Positions 1-5,348 of a DNA stretch of 6,184 bases are shown here, in pieces (position 1 is the stretch's first letter; the number at the start of each line of letters is the position of its first letter). The notes below the pieces were generated by a model. The model saw only the letters and a list, made by a program, of their open reading frames with translations, made no database searches and was not told the origin of the DNA. Position numbers and translations under genes: made by a program. The stretch covers positions 1 through 6,184 of the forward strand of contig CAIPVD010000364.1 of the NCBI GenBank assembly GCA_903868375.1, written 5' to 3'. Origin of the DNA: an uncultured delta proteobacterium (GTDB taxonomy: Bacteria; UBA10199; GCA-002796325; 1-14-0-20-49-13).

Positions 1-1112
1 ATTACGTTTCAACCGCAACCGATTGTGGTATCGGAGCATGTCTGGCTCATGGTTTAATAACGTGCATTGGCGGAGTTGAAACAGATAGCTGCAAGGCTGG
101 AACTCCGGCAGCAAACGATGCCAATTGCAACGGGATCGACGACAATTGCGATGGGAAAACGGATGAAGGTTACGTTCAAAAAGCTATCACATGCGGGATC
201 GGCGCTTGTCTTGCTCAAGGATTAAAAAAGTGTATCGATGGCATAGAGACCGACGCCTGCACGCCCGGCACTCCGGCATTAAACGATGCCAATTGCAACG
301 GAGTCGATGACGATTGTAACGGTCAAACAGACGAAGATTATGTCAAAATGCAGACCACGTGCGGCGTTGGCGCCTGCATTGCCCAAGGATTAAAAACGTG
401 CATTAACGGAGCCGAAACCGATAGCTGTAAGCCTGGAACTCCAGCACTAAACGATGCTAGCTGCAACGGCATCGATGATGACTGTAACGGCCAGACCGTC
501 GAAGATTACGTTCAGGCGACTACAACATGCGGAATCGGAGAATGCGCAACGACCGGCACCAAATCGTGCAAGAGTGGCAAAGAGGTGGATGATTGCACTC
601 CAAAACCTTCAACCACAGAAATCTGCGACGGCAAGGACAACGATTGCGACGGCTATACAGACGAAGGCAATGTCTGTTGCATGATAGATGACCCAACGAA
701 CAAATATTTGGTCATCAGCTGCTTCGACGCCCCTTCGCATCAGGCGTCTTGTTCATGCATGCTGGCAGGATATCCATCATCGGCTGGATGCATTAAGCCG
801 GTAGTTAACGACACGGCCTCCATATCTATACAATATTATAATTCCGGAACACCCTTCGATAATCCTAACTCTCTCAAAGTCAAACTTTGTTATGACGCGG
901 CCCACTCGACGGCAGTAAATCCCAGTGCGGCGCCAATTGCCTGCGAAGACGGGATCAAATGTTTCCTCGCCACAAGCAGCCAATTTTTATGGGGAACCAC
1001 CGATAATTTTGTAGATCTTTCTTTTTCCAGCGATGCGCTGTCGGTCTGGTTACAAGCAACATATCCAGGTTCAAATGGAACGGCCAGGTATGACACGCAA
1101 AATTGTAATTAG
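1..1112 (+). CDS. MopE-type cysteine-rich repeat surface/secreted protein, C-terminal part (5' end outside window)
   Basis: The reading frame is open from the left edge (first full codon at 3) to TAG at 1110-1112, giving 369 residues; the true start lies upstream, so any signal peptide is not visible. An internal ATG at 348 falls inside a repeat and is not a credible start. Residues 1-222 are four tandem units, each with six cysteines and ending in an acidic 'CNGxDDxCxGxTDE' motif. This resembles the putative metal-binding repeats (Cu-binding MopE-type family) common in large surface proteins of deltaproteobacteria and myxobacteria. Residues 223-369 (669-1109) form a domain with ten cysteines and a probable beta-rich second half, ending in 'QNCN'; I do not recognise it. 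Exported location, disulfide bonding and metal binding are inferred from the family and the cysteine content. The gene converges on dapL and overlaps its last bases, so it is not part of the dap operon. Confidence 0.85.
   Translation, partial: YVSTATDCGIGACLAHGLITCIGGVETDSCKAGTPAANDANCNGIDDNCDGKTDEGYVQKAITCGIGACLAQGLKKCIDGIETDACTPGTPALNDANCNGVDDDCNGQTDEDYVKMQTTCGVGACIAQGLKTCINGAETDSCKPGTPALNDASCNGIDDDCNGQTVEDYVQATTTCGIGECATTGTKSCKSGKEVDDCTPKPSTTEICDGKDNDCDGYTDEGNVCCMIDDPTNKYLVISCFDAPSHQASCSCMLAGYPSSAGCIKPVVNDTASISIQYYNSGTPFDNPNSLKVKLCYDAAHSTAVNPSAAPIACEDGIKCFLATSSQFLWGTTDNFVDLSFSSDALSVWLQATYPGSNGTARYDTQNCN
3..668 (+). repeat. Four tandem 56-residue (168-bp) six-cysteine repeats in the coding sequence
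   Basis: Units start at 3, 171, 339 and 507, each at a Tyr-Val pair. The first three are exactly 168 bp and the last is 54 codons, ending at 668. Each unit has the order CGxGxC, a Cys before a Gly, a Cys after an Asp, then CxGxDxxCxGxT(D)E. Units 2 and 3 are the most alike ('PGTPALNDA' in both). Unit 4 is the most diverged and carries the classical 'CDGKDNDCDGYTDEG' form. The array probably extends left of the window. The unit phase is my choice; the true domain boundary could be shifted. Confidence 0.93.
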
Positions 1113-2272
1113 ACAAGCCCAGATAATCTGTGAACCGCCTCTTCAATTCGATCGGTCGGTGAGGTGAGCGAGAATCTGACAGAACCTTCGCCGTAGGTTC
1201 CGAAACCAACACCTGGAGTTATCACGACACCGGTCTTCTCCAAAACCGCAGTTGCAAACTTTTTAGAATCTTTCGTCTTCGCAGCTCTTGGAATTTCCGC
1301 CCAGATATAGAACGTGGCTTGCGGCGCCGTTACATCCCAACCGGACTTATTAAGCGCGCTTACCAGAATGTCTCGCCGTTTTTTGAATATCTCGCATGTT
1401 TCGTAAACGCACGATTGGTTGCCAGTTAAAGCAATGGCACCAGCTTCTTGAACGAACGCGGTGGCGGAAGAATCGATGTTCGCCTTAAACTTACCAATTG
1501 CTGCGAGCGCCTCTTTATTTCCGGCGGCAAATCCCAAGCGCCAGCCGGTCATGTTGTACGTTTTGGATAACGAATGGAACTCGACCGCCACATCAATAGC
1601 CCCGTTTATCTCGAAGATGCTCGGAGCTTGATAGTTGTCGTACGCGACTTCGATGTATGCGGCGTCGTGGCAGATCACAAGATTATGCCTATGCGCAAAC
1701 GCTACCGTTTCTTCGAAGAAATCGAAATTTGCTGTCGCAGCCGTTGGGTTGTTCGGGTAATTGATGAACAGAACTCGCGCCTTTTTTAGAACGTCTTTTG
1801 GAATGGCTGCAAGGTCTGGCAAGAATTTATTCTCTTTCTTAAGAGGCATCTCGTAAGGAATGCATCCCGCAAGAATAGAAGCCGCGGTGTAAACAGGGTA
1901 CCCTGGAGAAGGCACAAGTATAACGTCGCCCGGATCTGCCAGGACGAAGGGAACGTGCGCAATGCCTTCTTTCGAACCTATCAGCGTTAAGATCTCGGTT
2001 TCAGAACTTAAGCGCACCTTCCGCTTATGGGCCATGTATTCAGATGCCGCCTCGCGAAATTTCTTTATGCCGTTGTACGGCGGATAGCGATGATTCTTGG
2101 GTTTCCTGGCTGCATTGCAAAGCGCATCTATTATATGGCCATGTGTCGGGATGTCCGGATCGCCAATGGATAGGTCTATAAGGTCAATTCCTTTTGCGGC
2201 AACAACCTTCTTCTTTGCATCGATCTCCGCGAATAGATAAGGAGGCAACTGTTGTAATTTTTTGGATTGCAT
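1109..2272 (-). CDS. dapL: LL-diaminopimelate aminotransferase (DapL)
   Basis: This 387-residue protein is a fold-type I, PLP-dependent aminotransferase. DapL (EC 2.6.1.83) converts tetrahydrodipicolinate directly to LL-diaminopimelate using glutamate, bypassing the acylated intermediates of the succinylase and acetylase routes; it acts in the cytoplasm. Visible motifs are 'SIGDPD' (35-40), 'YPPYNG' (63-68), 'NYPNNPT' (171-177, cofactor-binding Asn), 'CHDAAY' (201-206, Asp to the pyridine nitrogen), 'SLSKTYNMTGWRLG' (234-247, with K237 as the Schiff-base lysine) and 'VRFS' (365-368, carboxylate-binding Arg). The ATG at 2272 gives a family-typical N-terminus and length. It starts one base after the dapB stop, consistent with translational coupling. 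The DapL assignment over a generic aspartate aminotransferase-like enzyme rests on context with dapA, dapB and dapF and on overall resemblance; the length fits the DapL2-like group. Confidence 0.9.
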   Translation of the reverse strand: MQSKKLQQLPPYLFAEIDAKKKVVAAKGIDLIDLSIGDPDIPTHGHIIDALCNAARKPKNHRYPPYNGIKKFREAASEYMAHKRKVRLSSETEILTLIGSKEGIAHVPFVLADPGDVILVPSPGYPVYTAASILAGCIPYEMPLKKENKFLPDLAAIPKDVLKKARVLFINYPNNPTAATANFDFFEETVAFAHRHNLVICHDAAYIEVAYDNYQAPSIFEINGAIDVAVEFHSLSKTYNMTGWRLGFAAGNKEALAAIGKFKANIDSSATAFVQEAGAIALTGNQSCVYETCEIFKKRRDILVSALNKSGWDVTAPQATFYIWAEIPRAAKTKDSKKFATAVLEKTGVVITPGVGFGTYGEGSVRFSLTSPTDRIEEAVHRLSGLV

Positions 2273-2273
2273 A

Positions 2274-3005
2274 TCAGATCCCTAAAACATCGTTCATATT
2301 GTAAAGCCCTGCCGGTTGGCTCACGAGCCATGCAGCGGCCTTGAGCGCTCCGGCGGCAAAGACCTCGCGAGATACTGCGTGATGCGAAATGGAAAGCGTT
2401 TCGTATGGGCTTGCAAATGTTATCTCGTGGTCGCCTACGATCTCGCCTTCCCTTATCGATTTCACATTCACCTGTTTTGCCACCTTTTCACCGCAGGCGA
2501 CTTCTATCATCTCGACCATTTTTTTTGCGGTTCCGCTCGGCGCATCTTTTTTATGCACATGGTGTGCTTCTACGATATCTATCTTGTAATCTGCGCCCAA
2601 AACCTGAGCTGCTTCGGTTATTATCTTCCACATTACGTTAACGCCAACGCTCATGTTCGGCGAATGGACGATAGGCACCATTTTGGAGAGCGACGCTATC
2701 TCGGCGCGCTGGTCCGTATTGTGGCCGGTGGCACCTATCACAACGGGCTTTCCTGTTGATGCCGCTATTTTTAGATTTACGATGGAAGATTCGGGCGATG
2801 TGAAATCTATCAATACGTCGGCGTCTCTGATTATCGCCATAAGCTCGTTATGGAGCTTTACCTCGCCGAATATTTTTTTGCCTATGTGAGGATGGCCCAT
2901 CGATTCGAGCGCGCCAGTCAAGTGCAGCCCTTTGAAATCCGGCAGCACCTTCAGTATCGCTCGGCCCATTCGTCCATCGGCACCCGCTAGAACAATTTTT
3001 GTCAT
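2274..3005 (-). CDS. dapB: 4-hydroxy-tetrahydrodipicolinate reductase (DapB)
   Basis: DapB (EC 1.17.1.8) reduces the DapA product to tetrahydrodipicolinate with NAD(P)H in the cytoplasm. The ATG at 3005 gives 243 residues and puts the Rossmann motif 'GADGRMG' at 8-14, as the family expects; an in-frame TTG at 3050 would add 15 residues that do not look like DapB. Other motifs are 'DFTSPES' (67-73), 'GATGHN' (91-96), 'EAHHVHKKDAPSGTA' (146-160, containing the catalytic His and Lys and the substrate-binding Gly-Thr) and the C-terminal 'FAAGALKAAAWL' and 'GLYNMNDVLG'. The length is at the short end for the family, about 30 residues below the E. coli enzyme, but no motif is missing. No clear Shine-Dalgarno sequence precedes this ATG, unlike the genes on either side. 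Confidence 0.94.
   Translation of the reverse strand: MTKIVLAGADGRMGRAILKVLPDFKGLHLTGALESMGHPHIGKKIFGEVKLHNELMAIIRDADVLIDFTSPESSIVNLKIAASTGKPVVIGATGHNTDQRAEIASLSKMVPIVHSPNMSVGVNVMWKIITEAAQVLGADYKIDIVEAHHVHKKDAPSGTAKKMVEMIEVACGEKVAKQVNVKSIREGEIVGDHEITFASPYETLSISHHAVSREVFAAGALKAAAWLVSQPAGLYNMNDVLGI
2278..2283 (-). promoter_or_regulatory. Ribosome binding site of dapL, inside the end of dapB
   Basis: The minus strand reads AGGGAT five bases before the dapL ATG, within the last codons of dapB. The dapB TGA and dapL ATG are separated by a single T, so a ribosome finishing dapB can reinitiate here. Confidence 0.55.
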
Positions 3006-3009
3006 AACA

Positions 3010-3042
3010 ATTATATAAGCCGGTAGTTCTTCAGAACTTCCG
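3010..3042 (-). promoter_or_regulatory. dapB leader: hairpin plus TATAAT element
   Basis: Positions 3021-3042 form an inverted repeat: CGG, a T-T mismatch, AGTTC, loop TTCA, GAACT, CCG. Downstream of it on the minus strand, at 3015-3010, is a perfect TATAAT, only four bases before the dapB ATG. A promoter there would start transcription at or very near the start codon, giving an almost leaderless mRNA. I find no convincing -35 box at 16-18 bases (best match TTCTGA). The hairpin is not followed by a T-run, so it is not a standard terminator. Both elements could be incidental. Confidence 0.3.
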
Positions 3043-3072
3043 TGAGCCAAAGCTTTATTGATGCTACTTTAT

Positions 3073-3672
3073 TTACGGTCGCCAATCAGGCGATTTTTTT
3101 GTGTCGAGAGGGCTCTTCTTTAATGTTTCCGATAATCCCTCACCAAGTTTTAATTTTAATTTGGAGATATTGTCTTGATATTGATGGAACACCGTAACGA
3201 GATTGTCCAATTCACATTTGGCGTAGCTGACATATATCTTCGAATCATCCGATTCAGACTTAAATGTGGAACATTCGCTAATGGTAGAAATAGGGGTCAT
3301 ACCGGCGGCATCAGGCAAAAGAGACTTCAGGTCCTGGTTCACGAGAAGTGAAAGCGCGGCGGCAACGCTGTTAAATGTATCTTTCCTCTGCTGGAGACAA
3401 ACATTTCTATCCGATACCCATGAAGCGCAGCAGAATGGATCATTAAAAATCAAATAGGTGGCATCTAACACATTCAACTCTTCATCGGAAAGTGCCACAT
3501 CTTTCATACATACCGTGTTCTTCAATGTATTCCAGAATTTCACGTCGGTCATCGGTTTTGCCTTGCTGGCAGTTAACAGTATAGGCGACCTCTTTTGTAA
3601 CCCCGAGTTGTCCGCCAAAACGGAACCTACGACCAAGCAAAAAATAATCGATACCAAGAGCGCCTTCTTCAT
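3073..3672 (-). CDS. Small secreted protein with six conserved cysteines, copy 2 (unrecognised family)
   Basis: I do not recognise this family. The ATG at 3672 is preferred over an in-frame GTG at 3708 because AAGGAG lies six bases upstream and because it gives a clean signal peptide (MKK, hydrophobic 4-19, probable type I cleavage after VLA at 18-20). The 199-residue precursor has six cysteines after cleavage, at 55, 81, 82, 92, 134 and 153, suggesting three disulfides in the periplasm or outside the cell. It is a paralog of the gene directly upstream (3721-4308). Shared patterns are KNxxCxKxxALxDxExxVLD (51-70), DPxCCxSxVxDRxxCL (78-93), KCELD (152-156) and YxDxxSKL (165-172). It differs by a lysine-rich C-terminal extension (about 173-199) with two KKSP motifs. 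It has no lipobox, no transmembrane segment beyond the signal and no recognised enzyme motif. The sequence looks AT-richer than the dap genes. Confidence 0.85.
   Translation of the reverse strand: MKKALLVSIIFCLVVGSVLADNSGLQKRSPILLTASKAKPMTDVKFWNTLKNTVCMKDVALSDEELNVLDATYLIFNDPFCCASWVSDRNVCLQQRKDTFNSVAAALSLLVNQDLKSLLPDAAGMTPISTISECSTFKSESDDSKIYVSYAKCELDNLVTVFHQYQDNISKLKLKLGEGLSETLKKSPLDTKKSPDWRP
3077..3100 (+). terminator. Terminator-like hairpin with T-run on the plus strand (no plus-strand gene to serve)
   Basis: TCGCC (3079-3083), loop AATCA, GGCGA (3089-3093), then seven Ts (3094-3100). GG at 3077-3078 can extend the stem by G-U pairs. This has the form of a short intrinsic terminator for plus-strand transcription, but it sits inside the last codons of a minus-strand gene and no plus-strand gene leads into it. 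It could stop antisense transcripts or be a by-product of the Lys-Lys codons in that tail. Confidence 0.25.
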
Positions 3673-3678
3673 ATTTTT

Positions 3679-3684
3679 CTCCTT
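3679..3684 (-). promoter_or_regulatory. Ribosome binding site of secreted protein copy 2
   Basis: The minus strand reads AAGGAG, six bases before the ATG at 3672. This strong site decides the start against the GTG at 3708, which would place 12 polar residues in front of the signal peptide. Confidence 0.8.
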
Positions 3685-3720
3685 GTTGTTGAATTTGCAG
3701 TTCTTCACAATTTTGCCTAT

Positions 3721-4308
3721 TTATTCTTTCTTTTGCAATTTTGAGAGAGAATCATAATATGTGCCGTCTTCTATAACAAACCTGTCCAGCTCACATTTAA
3801 CGAAAGCAATGTACTTTTTAATATCAACTTCTAACTGACTATCTTCTGTACCTATTGTTTGATTGGCACATCTATCTTCAGTTGCGTTGTTATGAGCACT
3901 GGCATTAGCACCGCCGAGGCTTACTAAGTAATTATTATAAACTAAATTTAAATCCACATTTATTTTTTCACTGAATATGCTAGTAATGAATTGAAATCCG
4001 TTTCCCTTTTCTTCGAGACATGATTTCCTATCTACGACGTCTGAACTGCAGCACAAAGGATCACTCCAAAACTTCGAAAATGAACCATCTAACACCTTCA
4101 TTTCCAGATCCGTAAGCGCCGCTTCTTTTACGCACGCCGAGTTTTTCATCGCCTTCCAAGATTTGTCATTAGTTACCGACCTTGGTTTAGCGGCAGTTAA
4201 CTGCACGCTCTTCGATAGCGGTGTTGGCGAGGTTGAAGCCGCCGTATCCGCCAAAGCAAAACCCGCGACCAAGCAGAAAACAACCGACATGACTAGTACC
4301 TTCTTCAT
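3721..4308 (-). CDS. Small secreted protein with six conserved cysteines, copy 1 (unrecognised family)
   Basis: This 195-residue precursor starts at ATG 4308, behind a near-perfect TAGGAGG. The signal peptide (MKK, hydrophobic 4-19, probable cleavage after ALA at 18-20) is very similar to that of copy 2; both contain 'FCLV' in the core and end in 'LAD'. The mature part has six cysteines, at 59, 86, 87, 97, 147 and 172, in the same order and similar spacing as copy 2. The largest length differences fall between the fourth and sixth cysteines, where this copy has an insertion rich in Asn, Ala and acidic residues (about 134-165). Shared patterns are KNxxCxKxxALxDxExxVLD (55-74), DPxCCxSxVxDRxxCL (83-98), KCELD (171-175) and YxDxxSKL (184-191). 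A tandem duplication is the simplest origin. Export is well supported; function is unknown. It lies 72 bases after dapA, with its own likely promoter, and 48 bases before copy 2. Confidence 0.87.
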   Translation of the reverse strand: MKKVLVMSVVFCLVAGFALADTAASTSPTPLSKSVQLTAAKPRSVTNDKSWKAMKNSACVKEAALTDLEMKVLDGSFSKFWSDPLCCSSDVVDRKSCLEEKGNGFQFITSIFSEKINVDLNLVYNNYLVSLGGANASAHNNATEDRCANQTIGTEDSQLEVDIKKYIAFVKCELDRFVIEDGTYYDSLSKLQKKE

Positions 4309-4313
4309 ATTTT

Positions 4314-4320
4314 CCTCCTA
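4314..4320 (-). promoter_or_regulatory. Strong ribosome binding site of secreted protein copy 1
   Basis: The minus strand reads TAGGAGG five bases before the ATG at 4308. It is the best Shine-Dalgarno match in the window, suggesting high translation compared with the neighbouring dap genes. Confidence 0.85.
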
Positions 4321-4334
4321 GTTATTGGAGCGGT

Positions 4335-4363
4335 ATACTACTTTAAAAACGAAGTAAACTCAA
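4335..4363 (-). promoter_or_regulatory. Putative sigma70-type promoter for the secreted protein pair
   Basis: On the minus strand TTGAGT (4363-4358, 4 of 6 to the -35 consensus) is followed after exactly 17 bases by TAGTAT (4340-4335, 4 of 6 to the -10 consensus). A start around 4328 would leave a leader of about 20 bases holding TAGGAGG. It lies in the 72-base gap after dapA, where I see no convincing terminator, so read-through from dapA is also possible. Confidence 0.45.
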
Positions 4364-4380
4364 TGCAATTATGCGTCGGG

Positions 4381-5256
4381 TCAAATCAACTTGTAGCTTT
4401 TCAGGACTTCGGCCAAGCGCGCCTTATTCTCCGAGGTCATCGGTGTCAATGGCAACCTTAATTCGTCTTTGATCTTTCCCATTAAGGCAAGGGAAGCTTT
4501 GGTGGGTATCGGATTGGTTTCGAAAAATATCGCCTTATTGAGAGGCAGCAGCTCTTCCTGAACGAACTTTGCGCCTTCCGCGTCGCACGATTCGAACTTG
4601 TTCCAGACGTCAGATACTTTTGCTGGCATTATATTTGATGCCACAGATATTGCGCCAACTCCGCCAAGTTCATAAATGGCAAAGTTCTGCGCATCTTCGC
4701 CCGACATAATAACGAAAGCTTTCGGCACAAGCTGGCGTATCTTTTTCACCTGCGCTAGGTCGCCACTCGCCTCTTTTAGCCCTACGATATTTTTTATTTT
4801 AGAAAGTCGCGCGACGGTTTCAGGCAGCATATTCACTGCAGTACGCCCGGGCACATTGTATAAAATAACGGGAAGATCGGGTGCCGATTCCGCAATTGCC
4901 TTAAAATGTTGGAACAGCCCTTCTTGCGTCGGCTTGTTGTAATATGGCGTCACCTGAAGGCTCGCTGCAACGCCCATTTTATAGACGCGCTTATTAAATT
5001 TTATCGCTTTATCTGTAGAATTTGAACCGGCGCCAGCTATTACCGGAACTCGATTTGCCACCTGCTTTAGAACGATGGATATAACATCTTCCCATTCATC
5101 GTCAGAGAGCGTCATCGCCTCGCCAGTGGAACCGCAGGCAACGAGCCCGTGAATTCCTTCTTGTATCTGCCACTCGACCAGGTCGCGAAGCGCTTTCTCA
5201 TCGACCTTGCCGTTTTTGAATGGTGTGACTATCGCCGTAAAGACGCCTTGGAACAT
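4381..5256 (-). CDS. dapA: 4-hydroxy-tetrahydrodipicolinate synthase (DapA)
   Basis: DapA (EC 4.3.3.7) condenses pyruvate with aspartate semialdehyde, the committed step to diaminopimelate and lysine. The ATG at 5256 gives 291 residues starting 'MFQGVFTAIVTPF', matching the family start and length (E. coli 292); an in-frame TTG at 5292 would only add 12 residues translated from the upstream repeat. It is a TIM-barrel lyase with Schiff-base K161 in 'GLKEASG', the catalytic residues S43-T44 in 'GSTGE' (Ser where E. coli has Thr44), Y106 in 'VTPYYNKP', Y133 and R138 in 'LYNVPGRT'. Of the E. coli lysine-inhibition residues, Asn80 and Tyr106 are matched (N79, Y105), but His53, His56 and Glu84 are replaced by D52, W55 and K83, so weak or no lysine feedback is inferred. 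There is no Shine-Dalgarno at normal distance; the leader is made of repeats. Confidence 0.95.
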   Translation of the reverse strand: MFQGVFTAIVTPFKNGKVDEKALRDLVEWQIQEGIHGLVACGSTGEAMTLSDDEWEDVISIVLKQVANRVPVIAGAGSNSTDKAIKFNKRVYKMGVAASLQVTPYYNKPTQEGLFQHFKAIAESAPDLPVILYNVPGRTAVNMLPETVARLSKIKNIVGLKEASGDLAQVKKIRQLVPKAFVIMSGEDAQNFAIYELGGVGAISVASNIMPAKVSDVWNKFESCDAEGAKFVQEELLPLNKAIFFETNPIPTKASLALMGKIKDELRLPLTPMTSENKARLAEVLKSYKLI

Positions 5257-5344
5257 AGTTGACCAAGTTGACCAAGTTCCTATGTTGACCAAGTTGGTTT
5301 CAGAATAACTCGGTCAACTTATCAACTTACAAACTTGGTCAACT
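5257..5344 (-). repeat. Direct and inverted copies of a 12-bp word in the dapA leader
   Basis: In plus-strand terms GTTGACCAAGTT occurs at 5258-5269, 5267-5278 (overlapping, 9-bp period) and 5284-5295. Its exact inverse AACTTGGTCAAC is at 5332-5343, a one-mismatch inverse AACTCGGTCAAC at 5307-5318, and a shortened inverse AACTTATCAAC at 5316-5326. In the minus-strand transcript, 5318-5307 can pair with 5295-5284 over 12 pairs including one G-U, with an 11-base loop. Alternatively 5344-5332 can pair perfectly over 13 bp with 5269-5257, ending directly at the dapA ATG. The array fills nearly the whole 92-base gap between dapF and dapA. It may be an intergenic mini-repeat, an RNA control element or a protein-binding array; I do not recognise a known family. 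Confidence 0.9.
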
Positions 5345-5348
5345 CATC

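Noticed and set aside
454..684. Plus-strand open frame overlapping the repeats in another frame
   Set aside because: It is a shadow caused by the repeated codons; the six-cysteine repeat frame is clearly the coding one.
2316..2889. Plus-strand open frames opposite dapB (including one of 147 codons)
   Set aside because: They lie antisense to a clear dapB with all family motifs, have no ribosome binding site, and their translations look like compositional shadows rich in Cys, His and Phe.
3003..3050. TTG start at 3050 for dapB
   Set aside because: The extra 15 residues run through the hairpin and do not resemble DapB; the Rossmann motif is correctly placed from the ATG at 3005.
3670..3708. 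GTG start at 3708 for secreted protein copy 2
   Set aside because: It overlaps the AAGGAG site and would place polar residues before the signal peptide; the ATG at 3672 matches the paralog exactly.
3073..4308. Lipoprotein or toxin-immunity pair
   Set aside because: No Cys follows the signal cleavage site, so there is no lipobox; the two proteins are paralogs that both carry signal peptides, which does not fit a toxin with an unrelated immunity partner.
4341..4380. Terminator after dapA
   Set aside because: The T-rich run on the minus strand is not preceded by a stable GC stem; only weak three- to five-base inverted repeats are present.
5254..5292. TTG start at 5292 for dapA
   Set aside because: It would add 12 residues translated from the repeats (ending WSTWST), lacks a ribosome binding site and disagrees with the family N-terminus.
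5257..5344. CRISPR array
   Set aside because: Units are 12 bp, partly overlapping and in both orientations, with no spacers of regular length.
5257..5348. Lysine (L-box) riboswitch upstream of dapA
   Set aside because: The gap is only 92 bases and consists of repeats; an L-box is much larger with a multi-helix conserved core, of which I see nothing.
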